Of a stretch of DNA of 64,000 nt, positions 54,517 to 62,374 are shown in pieces; positions within the stretch are counted from its first letter, which is position 1, and every line of letters starts with the position of its first letter. The translations under genes and the position numbers were made by a program. Origin of the DNA: Roseiarcus sp963835955 (GTDB lineage: Bacteria; Pseudomonadota; Alphaproteobacteria; Rhizobiales; Beijerinckiaceae). The notes beneath the pieces were generated by a model that saw nothing but the letters and a program-made list of their open reading frames with translations, had not been told where the DNA came from and searched no databases. The stretch is taken from the NCBI GenBank assembly GCA_963835955.1, contig CAWIHZ010000017.1, forward strand, positions 124,001-188,000. Direction: 5' to 3'.

Positions 54517-55268
54517 AGCCTACCACAGGGAAATCGGTAGGGAAGCCACGGCCGTCGAAGCGCATCGAGCTGATGGCGAGCCTACCACAGGGAAATCGGT
54601 AGGGAAGCCACGGCCGCCGTTGTCGTGCTTAGGTCGAGAGCGTAGCCTACCACAGGGAAATCGGTAGGGAAGCCACGGCTCGCGCTGGCATGCTGAACCT
54701 CCAGGAAATCTAGGAAAGCGCCGATGCTCGCGAGCCTACCACAGGGAAATCGGTAGGGAAGCCACGGCGAGTGGTTGATCTTACGCTGCAGACCGGCGAA
54801 GCCTACCACAGGGAAATCGGTAGGGAAGCCACGGCAATCGACGACTGACGCACTGATCGGAACGAGCCTACCACAGGGAAATCGGTAGGGAAGCCACGGC
54901 GCGATGACGGCCTGCGATTGGCCGCTGAGCCTACCACAGGGAAATCGGTAGGGAAGCCACGGCGTCGATGGCTAGACTACGAAAGCCTACCACAGGGAAA
55001 TCGGTAGGGAAGCCACGGCGCTTCCGAGTTCCACACAGCCTACCACAGGGAAATCGGTAGGGAAGCCACGGCTTGCGAATGCGCGCTGGTCGAGCGGCGA
55101 CGAGCCTACCACAGGGAAATCGGTAGGGAAGCCACGGCGACGCGACGGGTAGCCAGACGCATGACCGAGCCTACCACAGGGAAATCGGTAGGGAAGCCAC
55201 GGCTCACGCAATGGACGGTGCGATCGCCGACGAGCCTACCACAGGGAAATCGGTAGGGAAGCCACGGC
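54517..55268 (-). CRISPR. Type II-C CRISPR array, 12 repeats
   Basis: Twelve identical 36-bp repeats (plus strand: begins AGCCTACCACAG and ends GAAGCCACGGC) start at 54517, 54579, 54644, 54733, 54800, 54865, 54928, 54984, 55037, 55103, 55168 and 55233. Spacer lengths are 26, 29, 53, 31, 29, 27, 20, 17, 30, 29 and 29. In II-C orientation (compare the Neisseria repeat, GTTGTAG...CTACAAT) the transcribed strand is minus, which agrees with the tracrRNA. Each repeat on that strand ends in TGTGGTAGGCT, an extended -10-like box, with TTCCCT 16 bp upstream of it. That suggests transcription starts inside spacers. Confidence 0.96.
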
Positions 55269-55272
55269 TCGA

Positions 55273-55313
55273 AACCTTGTGCTTCCGGCCCGATGGGCCA
55301 AAAGCACAAGGTT
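55273..55313. terminator. 12-bp-stem hairpin between array and S41 gene
   Basis: AACCTTGTGCTT (55273-55284) and AAGCACAAGGTT (55302-55313) are perfectly complementary, with an inner GGCCC/GGGCC pair. No T-run follows on either strand. It separates the last repeat from the S41 peptidase gene and may end transcription of that gene before the array. Confidence 0.5.
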
Positions 55314-55353
55314 CGGGCTGTCGCCCGGCATCCAGGACGGGCGCGCGCGCCCC

Positions 55354-56613
55354 CTAACTCCTCGACAGCACCTCAACCGCGCGGTCGAGCTGGGGATCGC
55401 GGCCGGCGGCGTAGCGGGGGTCGAACGGGACCTCGATCGTCGGCGTGACGCCGACGCCTTCCAGGCGTTTCCCGTCCACAAGCACGTCCTCGACCGCCAG
55501 CAGCAGCAGGCCTTCCTCACCGATCAGGAACGCGGTCGCCGCCAGCACCGCGCCTTCGGTGCGGGTTCCGATCAGTTCGCCGAGCTTATATTCCTTGAAC
55601 CCGTAGGCGAGCACCTCCTTGCCGCTCCTGGTGGCGCCGTTGATCAGCATCGCGACCGGCTTCCTCCACTTGACGTCGACGAAGCTCACGTCGCCGTTCC
55701 TCGCCGTCACCTGCATCGTCGGCGCGCGCGGATTGAACAGATCGAGATATTGCGGCTGCGCCCCGCCCCACCCGTCGCGCAAGTCCCAGATCAGCGCGTC
55801 GGCGTCCTTGAGCGGACCGCCGGCGATCAGGTCCTCGAGCGCCGACTGGTAGCGGCGGCTGGCGTAGGACCAGACATGCACGTAGCCGATCTTCGCATGC
55901 TCTCCGGCGGCGATGACGCGGGCGCTGTCCTTGAGGCCGCTCAGGAACATTTCGTTCGGGCGCAGATTGGCGGGCGCGACGCTGATCGCGATCGGCGCCG
56001 CGCCAGCGGTTCGGCGGATCGCAAGCGAGGCCGCGGCCCCGACCTTGCCGCGGAAGGAGGCGACCGGGCGGAACGGCTCGCCGTCCGCCGACACGATTTC
56101 GTCGCCGAGCAGAACGCCGGCCTTGTGCGCGGGCGCGCCTTCGATCACCCCGGCGATGAAGACGCGGCCCTGACCATCGACTTGGGTGAAGGCGCCGATC
56201 CCCGGATAGCTCACCTCGCCAGTCGGGAATTCGCGCTCGAGCCCTCGGCGGCGCAAAGCGTAATAAAAGATATCGGCGAGCTGGTAATAGGCCGGCTCGT
56301 CGGGCGTGTAGAAATGGGTATGGGATGCATGAAGTTCGGCCAGCATCGCGTTGATCGCGACTGCTATTTCCTCCCGAGAGCGCGCGGCCTCGGCCTGCGG
56401 CCGGTAGCGCGCGCCGATCGCCTGCCAGTCGAGGCCGTTGAACCGCTGGTCGTAGAAGCGGTCGCGCACGGTCGCCCAAACTTCGTCGAAGGCGGCGAGA
56501 CCCGGCTCGGCCGGGCGGGCGTCGGACGGGCCGCCGGTCTCGGCGCGGGCCGGCCAGGGCAGAACAGCAGCCGCGGCCGCCAGGGCGAGGATTTCTCTGC
56601 GCGTTGCGTTCAT
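55354..56613 (-). CDS. S41-family C-terminal processing peptidase
   Basis: A 419-aa exported protease with an RR-containing signal (TRREILALAAAAAVLPWPARA). An N-terminal helical region precedes a PDZ domain (about 140-210: VFIAGVIEGAPAHKAGVLLGDEIV). The catalytic domain has the YVHVWSYAS strand, LIWDLRDGWGG, and the presumed nucleophile Ser in INGATRSGKEVLAYGFKEYK with its Lys partner. C-terminal GVGVTPTIEVPFDPRYAAGRDPQLDRAVEVL is typical of CtpA proteins. Transcribed away from the array, toward it on the minus strand. Confidence 0.9.
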   Translation of the reverse strand: MNATRREILALAAAAAVLPWPARAETGGPSDARPAEPGLAAFDEVWATVRDRFYDQRFNGLDWQAIGARYRPQAEAARSREEIAVAINAMLAELHASHTHFYTPDEPAYYQLADIFYYALRRRGLEREFPTGEVSYPGIGAFTQVDGQGRVFIAGVIEGAPAHKAGVLLGDEIVSADGEPFRPVASFRGKVGAAASLAIRRTAGAAPIAISVAPANLRPNEMFLSGLKDSARVIAAGEHAKIGYVHVWSYASRRYQSALEDLIAGGPLKDADALIWDLRDGWGGAQPQYLDLFNPRAPTMQVTARNGDVSFVDVKWRKPVAMLINGATRSGKEVLAYGFKEYKLGELIGTRTEGAVLAATAFLIGEEGLLLLAVEDVLVDGKRLEGVGVTPTIEVPFDPRYAAGRDPQLDRAVEVLSRS

Positions 56614-56877
56614 GGAATCAATAAGGCCCCGGCTCGAAGTCGCCGCCGGGAGCGGCAGGCGGCGGCGATCGCTAGCGTCAAATCCAGGCCCATCTGTGAC
56701 TGATGAGGGCGCGCGCTCGCCTCCCCTCCCGACTAAAGGAGCATTCGACAGTCGCGCCGCCTCACGGCGAGCGCCGGAGCCGGTTCAGGAACAGGACTTC
56801 ATCGGCGCGGTCCCGGATCTGAGCTTTCTACGCCTGCGGCCTGTCGCCGTCTCCCGACCCGATCGAAATCCCCGCCA

Positions 56878-57051
56878 TCAGAAAATCGCATGACCGGCGA
56901 AGATCGCCATCAGGACGAAAATGAGGAAGATCACGATCGCGATGAAGAACAGCACCTTGGCGATCTGGGCCGTCGCCGCTGAAACGCCCGAGAAGCCAAA
57001 GAACCCGGCGACGATCGAGATGACGAGGAAAATAATGGCCCATCTCAACAT
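56878..57051 (-). CDS. DUF1328 small membrane protein
   Basis: 57 aa encoded at 56878-57051 starting MLRWAIIFLVISIVAGF and ending IFAGHAIF. It is the YtjA/DUF1328 family: two short hydrophobic helices with FGFSG and FFIAIVIFLIF. Too short for most open-frame lists but with an ATG and good match. Function unknown. Confidence 0.9.
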   Translation of the reverse strand: MLRWAIIFLVISIVAGFFGFSGVSAATAQIAKVLFFIAIVIFLIFVLMAIFAGHAIF

Positions 57052-57356
57052 TGATTCGTCCTTTCCATATTGCGCCTGAGCTCGGGGCGTTCGCCCGCCG
57101 CCGCGCTAGCGGCCTGTCGCCGGCGTTGTTCAGGATCGCGTCCAATTCGTCGAGGTCAAAACCGCCCCCTGCCGGCCGGGAGTTTCCCCCGTCGTCAGGG
57201 CTTCCCGGACCAATCGTTCAGCCCAACCAACCGACCCCGACAAAGGTTCCGCTTGTCCCGCGCAAATCCGTGCGCGCGATGCGCTGGCCCTCCGCGTTGC
57301 GGCGAGCCGGGCGAGCGCTATAGTGCCGCTCCCCCATTTCAGACAGGCTTGGCGTG
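57052..57356. other. Intergenic region before serine hydrolase
   Basis: About 305 bp with no convincing gene. Overlapping short frames on both strands have biased composition and no ribosome-binding site. I see no repeat or terminator; it must carry promoters for the divergent DUF1328 and serine hydrolase genes. Confidence 0.4.
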
Positions 57357-58574
57357 ATGATTCGCAGCGGCTCGATCGCCTCCTCGATCCTATTGGGCGC
57401 GGCGCTGATGGCGGCGCCGGGCGCGAGGGCGCAGGGCAGCCAGGCCGAGAGGGTCCAGGCGGCGCTGGAGACCTGGGTCGCCAACCGGGCGCCGGCGGAG
57501 AAGATCACCGGCATCGCCGCTTACATCAGCTTCGGCGATCCCGGTCCGGCGATCGAGGCGTTCGCGGGCAAGACCGGCCGCGAGCCCGGCGATCCGCTCG
57601 TGCGCCAGAACACCTTGTTCCAGATGGGCAGCACCTCGAAGTCCTTTTGCGCGGCGGTGATCCTCAAGCTCGAGGCCGCGGGCAAGCTCTCAATCGACGA
57701 CACGCTCGGCAAATGGCTGCCGCAATATCCGGCCTGGAAGGACGTCACCATCCGGCGGCTCCTGAACATGACGAGCGGCATCCCCAACTATTCCGAGACC
57801 GAGACCATTTCCCGCGACTGGGTGAGCGACCCGGCCCGGGAGCTGAGCGCGGAGGAACTGGTCGGAATCGCCTATCCGACCGGCGCCGACGATCTGCCGG
57901 CGACCGAAGGTTTCAGCTACTCGAACACCAACTACGTCCTCGCGGGCATGATCGCCGCCAAGGCCGCCGGCGAATCCTATCGCGACCTCGTGCATGAGAT
58001 GGTGATCGAACCGTTCGGGCTGGAGAGCACGTTCTACGAAAACGGGACCTATCCCAAAGCCGTCGTCGCCCGTCTCGCGCACGGCTATTTCGAAAACCCG
58101 GCATGCGCCGATTATCAGCCGAACTGCAAAGAATCGTGGAACCTGCCGATGGTGGGCCGGGACGTGCGCGCAATGAGCGCCTCCTGGGCGCAGGCGGCCG
58201 GAGGGGCGGTCGCCAGCGCCCGCGACGTCAATCGGTGGATGCGGGCGGTGTTCGAGGGCGACGTCGTTCCGCCGAAGCAGCAGCGGGAATGGATGGCGCT
58301 GGTTTCGACCAAAACCGGCAAGCCGATCGCGGACGTGTCGGCCGACGATCCGCGCGGTTTTTCGCTCGGCTTGAGCAAGGCTGTTCTCGGACCGATCGGG
58401 GCGCAATGGTTCTATGAGGGCGAGACGCTGGGCTACCGGACGCTTTACGTCTGGTTCGCGAAAGAGAACCTGATGATCACGCTGCAGACCAATTCGCAGC
58501 CGCCGGCCGGCGCCGACAAGCTCAGCGAGGTCGTGACCGCGATCTATCAGATCGTGCGCAGCGACGCCGACTAA
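57357..58574 (+). CDS. Beta-lactamase-like serine hydrolase
   Basis: A 405-aa exported class C beta-lactamase/esterase family protein. Signal peptide SGSIASSILLGAALMAAPGARAQ. The catalytic SxxK is STSK in FQMGSTSKSFCAAV, the YxN is YSN in FSYSNTNYVLAG, and WFYEGETLGYRT holds the third motif region (a GYR replaces the KTG). Could be a peptidase, esterase or penicillin-binding-like enzyme. ATG 57357 follows an adjacent in-frame GTG. Confidence 0.88.
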   Translation: MIRSGSIASSILLGAALMAAPGARAQGSQAERVQAALETWVANRAPAEKITGIAAYISFGDPGPAIEAFAGKTGREPGDPLVRQNTLFQMGSTSKSFCAAVILKLEAAGKLSIDDTLGKWLPQYPAWKDVTIRRLLNMTSGIPNYSETETISRDWVSDPARELSAEELVGIAYPTGADDLPATEGFSYSNTNYVLAGMIAAKAAGESYRDLVHEMVIEPFGLESTFYENGTYPKAVVARLAHGYFENPACADYQPNCKESWNLPMVGRDVRAMSASWAQAAGGAVASARDVNRWMRAVFEGDVVPPKQQREWMALVSTKTGKPIADVSADDPRGFSLGLSKAVLGPIGAQWFYEGETLGYRTLYVWFAKENLMITLQTNSQPPAGADKLSEVVTAIYQIVRSDAD

Positions 58575-58741
58575 GCAGGAGTTTTTATCGGAAAGCCGGT
58601 GTCCACTTTTCCGAAATCCCGCTGAGCAAAAGGGAAATCGGGGCGGAGCGTCCTTGCGGACGGGCCCATGCCGGCCTCGCCGCAAAACAGCCACAGCATG
58701 CTAGGATGCAGACTGGGCGTCCACGGAAACCGCACGCCGCC

Positions 58742-59980
58742 ATGGCCTCATCGAAATTCGTCGCTCGCGTCGTCGCCTCGATTTCCGCCCTCGATCCGGC
58801 GGCCTGGGACGCCTGCGCCAATCCGCCCGGCCTCAGCGAGGACGCAGCCGAGGGCGAGCGGTTCAACCCGTTCGTCTCCCACGGGTTCTTGAACGCGCTG
58901 GAGGCTTCCGGCTCGGTCGGCGGGCGCAGCGGCTGGACGCCGGCGCATGTGATCGTCGAGGACGCCTCCGGCCGCGTGGTCGCCGCAGCCCCCTCGTACC
59001 TCAAGACCCACAGCCAGGGCGAATATGTGTTCGATCACGCCTGGGCCGACGCCTATGAGCGCGCCGGCGGGCGCTATTACCCCAAGGTCCAGGTCGCCGC
59101 GCCGTTCACGCCGGCGACCGGCCGGCGGCTCCTGGTCGCAGGCGGGGCGCCGGAGGGGGCGCGCGAGGCGCTGATCGAGGGCTTGCGCGAGCTGCGCCGG
59201 CAGACCAGGGCCTCCTCCCTCCACGTGACCTTTCCGACCGCCGCCGAGGCCGAGCGGCTGTCGGCCGCCGGATTTCTGGTCCGGCACGGCGAGCAGTTCC
59301 ATTTCCTCTGCGACGGCTATTCCAGCTTCGACGACTTTCTCGCCGCCCTCGCCTCGCGCAAGCGCAAGGCGATCCGGCGTGAGCGGCGGGAGGCGCTCGG
59401 CGACGACGTCACGATCGAGTGGGTCACGGGAACATCAATCCGGCGAGAGCATTGGGACGCGTTCTTCACCTTCTATATGGAGACCGGCTCGCGCAAATGG
59501 GGCCGCCCTTACCTGACCCGCGCATTTTTCGACCGGGTCGGAGCGGCGCTTGCCGACCGCATCCTGCTGGTGATGGCCCGGCGCGGCGGGCGCTATATCG
59601 CCGGGGCGATCAATTTCATCGGCGACGACGCGCTCTACGGCCGCAATTGGGGCGCGATCGAGGACCGGCCCTTTCTCCATTTCGAGGTCTGCTACTATCA
59701 GGCGATCGAGTTCGCGCTCGCGCGGAGGCTGAAGCGGGTCGAAGCGGGCGCGCAGGGAGAGCACAAGCTTGCGCGCGGCTATCGGCCGGTCGTCACCTAT
59801 TCGGCGCATGAATTCGCCGATGCGCGCCTCGCCAGAGCGGTCGCCGACTATTTGCGCCATGAACGGGCGGCGGTCGCGCGAACGATCGCCCATTATGAAG
59901 GCCATGCGCCCTTCCGCCGGGGCCCGGCACATGCGACAAGCGCGGAAACGCTGGGGGAATCCTTTGACGCCGACGTATGA
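58742..59980 (+). CDS. GNAT-family N-acetyltransferase (COG3146 type)
   Basis: A 412-aa protein of the COG3146/DUF482 group in the acetyltransferase superfamily. Seen are FVSHGFLNALEASGSVGG, YVFDHAWADAYERAGGRYYPKVQVAAPFTP, FLAALASRKRKAIRRERREAL, and FDRVGAALADRILLVMARRGGRYIAGAINF. ATG 58742 (MASSKFVARVV) is used over a further in-frame start at 58706. Its end overlaps the HIT gene start. Substrate unknown. Confidence 0.88.
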   Translation: MASSKFVARVVASISALDPAAWDACANPPGLSEDAAEGERFNPFVSHGFLNALEASGSVGGRSGWTPAHVIVEDASGRVVAAAPSYLKTHSQGEYVFDHAWADAYERAGGRYYPKVQVAAPFTPATGRRLLVAGGAPEGAREALIEGLRELRRQTRASSLHVTFPTAAEAERLSAAGFLVRHGEQFHFLCDGYSSFDDFLAALASRKRKAIRRERREALGDDVTIEWVTGTSIRREHWDAFFTFYMETGSRKWGRPYLTRAFFDRVGAALADRILLVMARRGGRYIAGAINFIGDDALYGRNWGAIEDRPFLHFEVCYYQAIEFALARRLKRVEAGAQGEHKLARGYRPVVTYSAHEFADARLARAVADYLRHERAAVARTIAHYEGHAPFRRGPAHATSAETLGESFDADV

Positions 59981-60395
59981 TCCCGACAACATCTTCGCCA
60001 AAATCCTGCGGGCTGAGGCCCCGTGCGTGAAGGTCTATGAAGACGACCTGGCGCTCGCCTTCATGGACGTGATGCCGCGCGCGGAGGGCCATACCCTCGT
60101 CATCCCGAAAGTTCCGGCGCGAAACCTGTTCGACATCGCGCCTCGAGATCTGGCGGCCTTCATGCCCGCAGTGCGCAAGGTCGCGCTCGCGGTGATGGCC
60201 GGCATGAAGGCGGAGGGCATTGTCGTACAGCAGTTCAACGAGGCCCCGAGCGGGCAGCAGGTCTTTCACCTGCACTTTCATGTCCTGCCCTGCTGGACCG
60301 GGGTTGCGCTGCGGCCCCCGGGCGGGCCGTTCCAGAACGCCGAGGCTTTGCGCCCATACGCCGAGAGGATCATCGCCGCTTTTCCCGGCGCCTGA
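59964..60395 (+). CDS. HIT-family hydrolase
   Basis: A 143-aa histidine-triad protein from a TTG at 59964 (LTPTYDPDNIFAKILR), overlapping the previous stop by 17 bp. The triad is HLHFHVLP and the nucleotide-binding N-terminal motif is MDVMPRAEGHTLVIPK. HIT proteins hydrolyse adenylylated substrates. TTG is chosen because conserved residues begin at once; the next ATG would cut into the domain. Confidence 0.9.
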   Translation: MTPTYDPDNIFAKILRAEAPCVKVYEDDLALAFMDVMPRAEGHTLVIPKVPARNLFDIAPRDLAAFMPAVRKVALAVMAGMKAEGIVVQQFNEAPSGQQVFHLHFHVLPCWTGVALRPPGGPFQNAEALRPYAERIIAAFPGA

Positions 60396-60440
60396 GGGCG
60401 GCGCCGGAGCTTTCCGCAGGCCGTCGGACACAGGAAAACC

Positions 60441-61133
60441 TTGCTCCATATCCATTATTTTCCAGTCAGCGCCGGCCTCATGGCGCTGTTCTTCGCCGTC
60501 CTGGTCGTTCTGCTGTTTCTGCTGCAGATCGGACTTTTGAGCCGCGCCTATTCGGCGCTCGGTCTCGATCCGATGGTGGTGACGCTGATTCTGTTCGGCT
60601 CGCTCTTGGGCTCCTATGTCAACCTGCCGCTGGTGCGGCTGCCCGAACAGCGGGTCATAACCCGGCAAGTGGTGGAATTTTTCGGCGTGCCGTTCCTGGC
60701 GCCGGTCGCGGTCGACTGGCCGGGCACGATTCTCGCCATCAATGTCGGCGGGGCGGTGATTCCGATCCTGCTGTCGTTCTATCTTCTTGCGCGCTACCGC
60801 CTGTGGGGGCTCGGCGCGGCGGCGATCGCGGTCGTCGCCTTCGTCGTCCACCGGATGGCGACCCCGATTCCCGGAATGGGCATTTCGGTGCCGATTCTCG
60901 CCCCGCCGCTGCTCGCGGCCTTGACGGCGCTGATTCTGTCGCGACGATACGCCGCCCCCCTCGCCTATGTCGGCGGCAGCATCGGCGTGCTGGTGGGCGC
61001 GGATCTCCTCAATCTCGGCGTTTTGCGCGGTCTCGGCGCTCCGGTCGCTTCGATCGGCGGGGCTGGAACCTTCGACGGCGTGTTCCTGACCGGCGTCATC
61101 GCCGTGTTGCTGGCGAGCATCGTAAGCAATTGA
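60441..61133 (+). CDS. DUF1614 membrane protein
   Basis: A 230-aa membrane protein with about seven hydrophobic helices, starting TTG at 60441 (MLHIHYFPVSAGLMALFF). Family-like features include LILFGSLLGSYVNLPLV and VPFLAPVAVDWPGTILAINVGGAVIPILLS, then GGSIGVLVGADLLNL and IGGAGTFDGVFLTGVIA. Members are predicted integral membrane proteins of unknown function. The gene follows the HIT gene by 45 bp. Confidence 0.82.
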   Translation: MLHIHYFPVSAGLMALFFAVLVVLLFLLQIGLLSRAYSALGLDPMVVTLILFGSLLGSYVNLPLVRLPEQRVITRQVVEFFGVPFLAPVAVDWPGTILAINVGGAVIPILLSFYLLARYRLWGLGAAAIAVVAFVVHRMATPIPGMGISVPILAPPLLAALTALILSRRYAAPLAYVGGSIGVLVGADLLNLGVLRGLGAPVASIGGAGTFDGVFLTGVIAVLLASIVSN

Positions 61134-61205
61134 TAACCAAGTCTATCAAATGATCGTGAGATGGACCGAGCCACGCACTTGTTTGGGGCGCTCGCGCCCG
61201 GGTTT

Positions 61206-61223
61206 TGTGGCAATTTTGCCACA
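61206..61223. promoter_or_regulatory. Palindrome upstream of OMP gene
   Basis: TGTGGCAA-TT-TTGCCACA, two 8-bp arms with a 2-bp centre, 140 bp before the porin start. A perfect short palindrome of this kind looks like a regulator's operator; which factor binds it I cannot say. Confidence 0.5.
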
Positions 61224-61362
61224 TCGGCGCGCCAAATCGACCAATTGCCCGACGTAAACGGTGGACTCGGCGCGCAACGAATCCTATAGTCCGCACGTTC
61301 AATTGCGGGTGCGGCGTTCCACTTCCTTTCGCATTGCGACGCCGATCAAAACGGAGAAAAAA

Positions 61363-62189
61363 ATGACCAATCGCTTGATTTCAAGCATCGCCGCGGCGGC
61401 GTTGACGGCGGCGGGGGCAATCGCGGCTCAGGCCGCCGACCTTCCGACCCGGAAGGAAGCGCCCGCGCCGGTGTTCGTCCCGCCGCCCTTCACCTGGACC
61501 GGCTTCTACGTCGGTCTGAACGCCGGCGGCGTCTGGGGCACGGGCAGCGCGACCTCCACGCTCTACTACGCCGGCTTCCCGATCCTCGCGACCTACTATC
61601 CGGGCGGCACGTTCGGCAACAGCGAGACCGGTTTCATCGGCGGCGGTCAGGCCGGCTACAACTGGCAGACCGGCGCGTTTGTGCTCGGCGTCGAGACGGA
61701 CTTCGACTGGACCAGCTTGAGCCGAAACAAGACCTTTGTCGGTCCGTCGTTCATCGACGGCAACGGCTTCAACGATTTCCTGACGGAGAACGGGTCGACG
61801 AAGCTGGATTGGCTGGGCACGACGCGCGCCCGGGTCGGCTTCGTCGCCACGCCGGACAATCGCCTGATGTTCTACGGCACCGGCGGCTTCGCCTACGGCG
61901 GCGGCAACTCGCATCTCGAACGTTTTCGACAACCATCAATGGCTGGCTCTGGTCGGCAATAGCCGCAGCAACACCCGCACCGGCTGGACCCTCGGCGCGG
62001 GCGTCGAATACGCCTTCACCAACAACATCACGGTGAGGGCCGAGTATCTTTACTATAACCTCGGCAGCTGAGCATATCGTGACGGCCGCGAACGCCGCCG
62101 CCGCCCTGGCTTTTCCGGGCGTCTATGCGTCGACGAAGGTCAACTTCGATGGTTCGGTCCTCCGGGCCGGGATCAACTACAAGTTCTGA
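61363..62189 (+). CDS. Omp25/31-like outer membrane protein, two frameshifts
   Basis: Eight-stranded beta-barrel of the Omp25/Omp31/RopB type: signal peptide (SSIAAAALTAAGAIAAQAADL), then FTWTGFYVGLNAGGVWG, GFIGGGQAGYNWQTGAFVLGVE, RARVGFVATPDNRLMFYGTGGFAYGG, and in other frames TGWTLGAGVEYAFTNNITVRAEYLYYNLGS and YASTKVNFDGSVLRAGINYKF. The frame changes near 61918 and 62074. Deleting one base at each joins them into a protein of about 275 aa ending YKF at 62189. Such proteins often have terminal Phe. A terminator follows. Confidence 0.88.
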
Positions 62190-62220
62190 TCGCCGGGCGG
62201 AATTTTCAAGCACCGAGAGA

Positions 62221-62252
62221 GAGGGAAGGCGTTTCGCCTTCCCTCTTTTTTT
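62221..62252 (+). terminator. Rho-independent terminator after OMP
   Basis: GAGGGAAGGCG and CGCCTTCCCTC form an 11-bp stem with a TTT loop, immediately followed by TTTTTTT. It ends 31 bp after the outer membrane protein stop codon. Confidence 0.9.
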
Positions 62253-62298
62253 GTTCGGGATTCGCGCCGGCGCCCCGTTTTGGCCCCGCGCCAAAGAA

Positions 62299-62325
62299 AG
62301 CCCCCGTCCTCGATCGACGGGGGCT
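62299..62325 (-). terminator. Likely clpA terminator
   Basis: AAGCCCCCGTC and GACGGGGGCTT form an 11-bp stem. On the minus strand the stem is followed by TTCTTTGG, a weak U-stretch, 50 bp after the clpA stop. Confidence 0.65.
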
Positions 62326-62374
62326 TGAATTTCTCCTTGAAATCCTTGGGGCCGCCGCGGCCCAGGCGCGCGCC

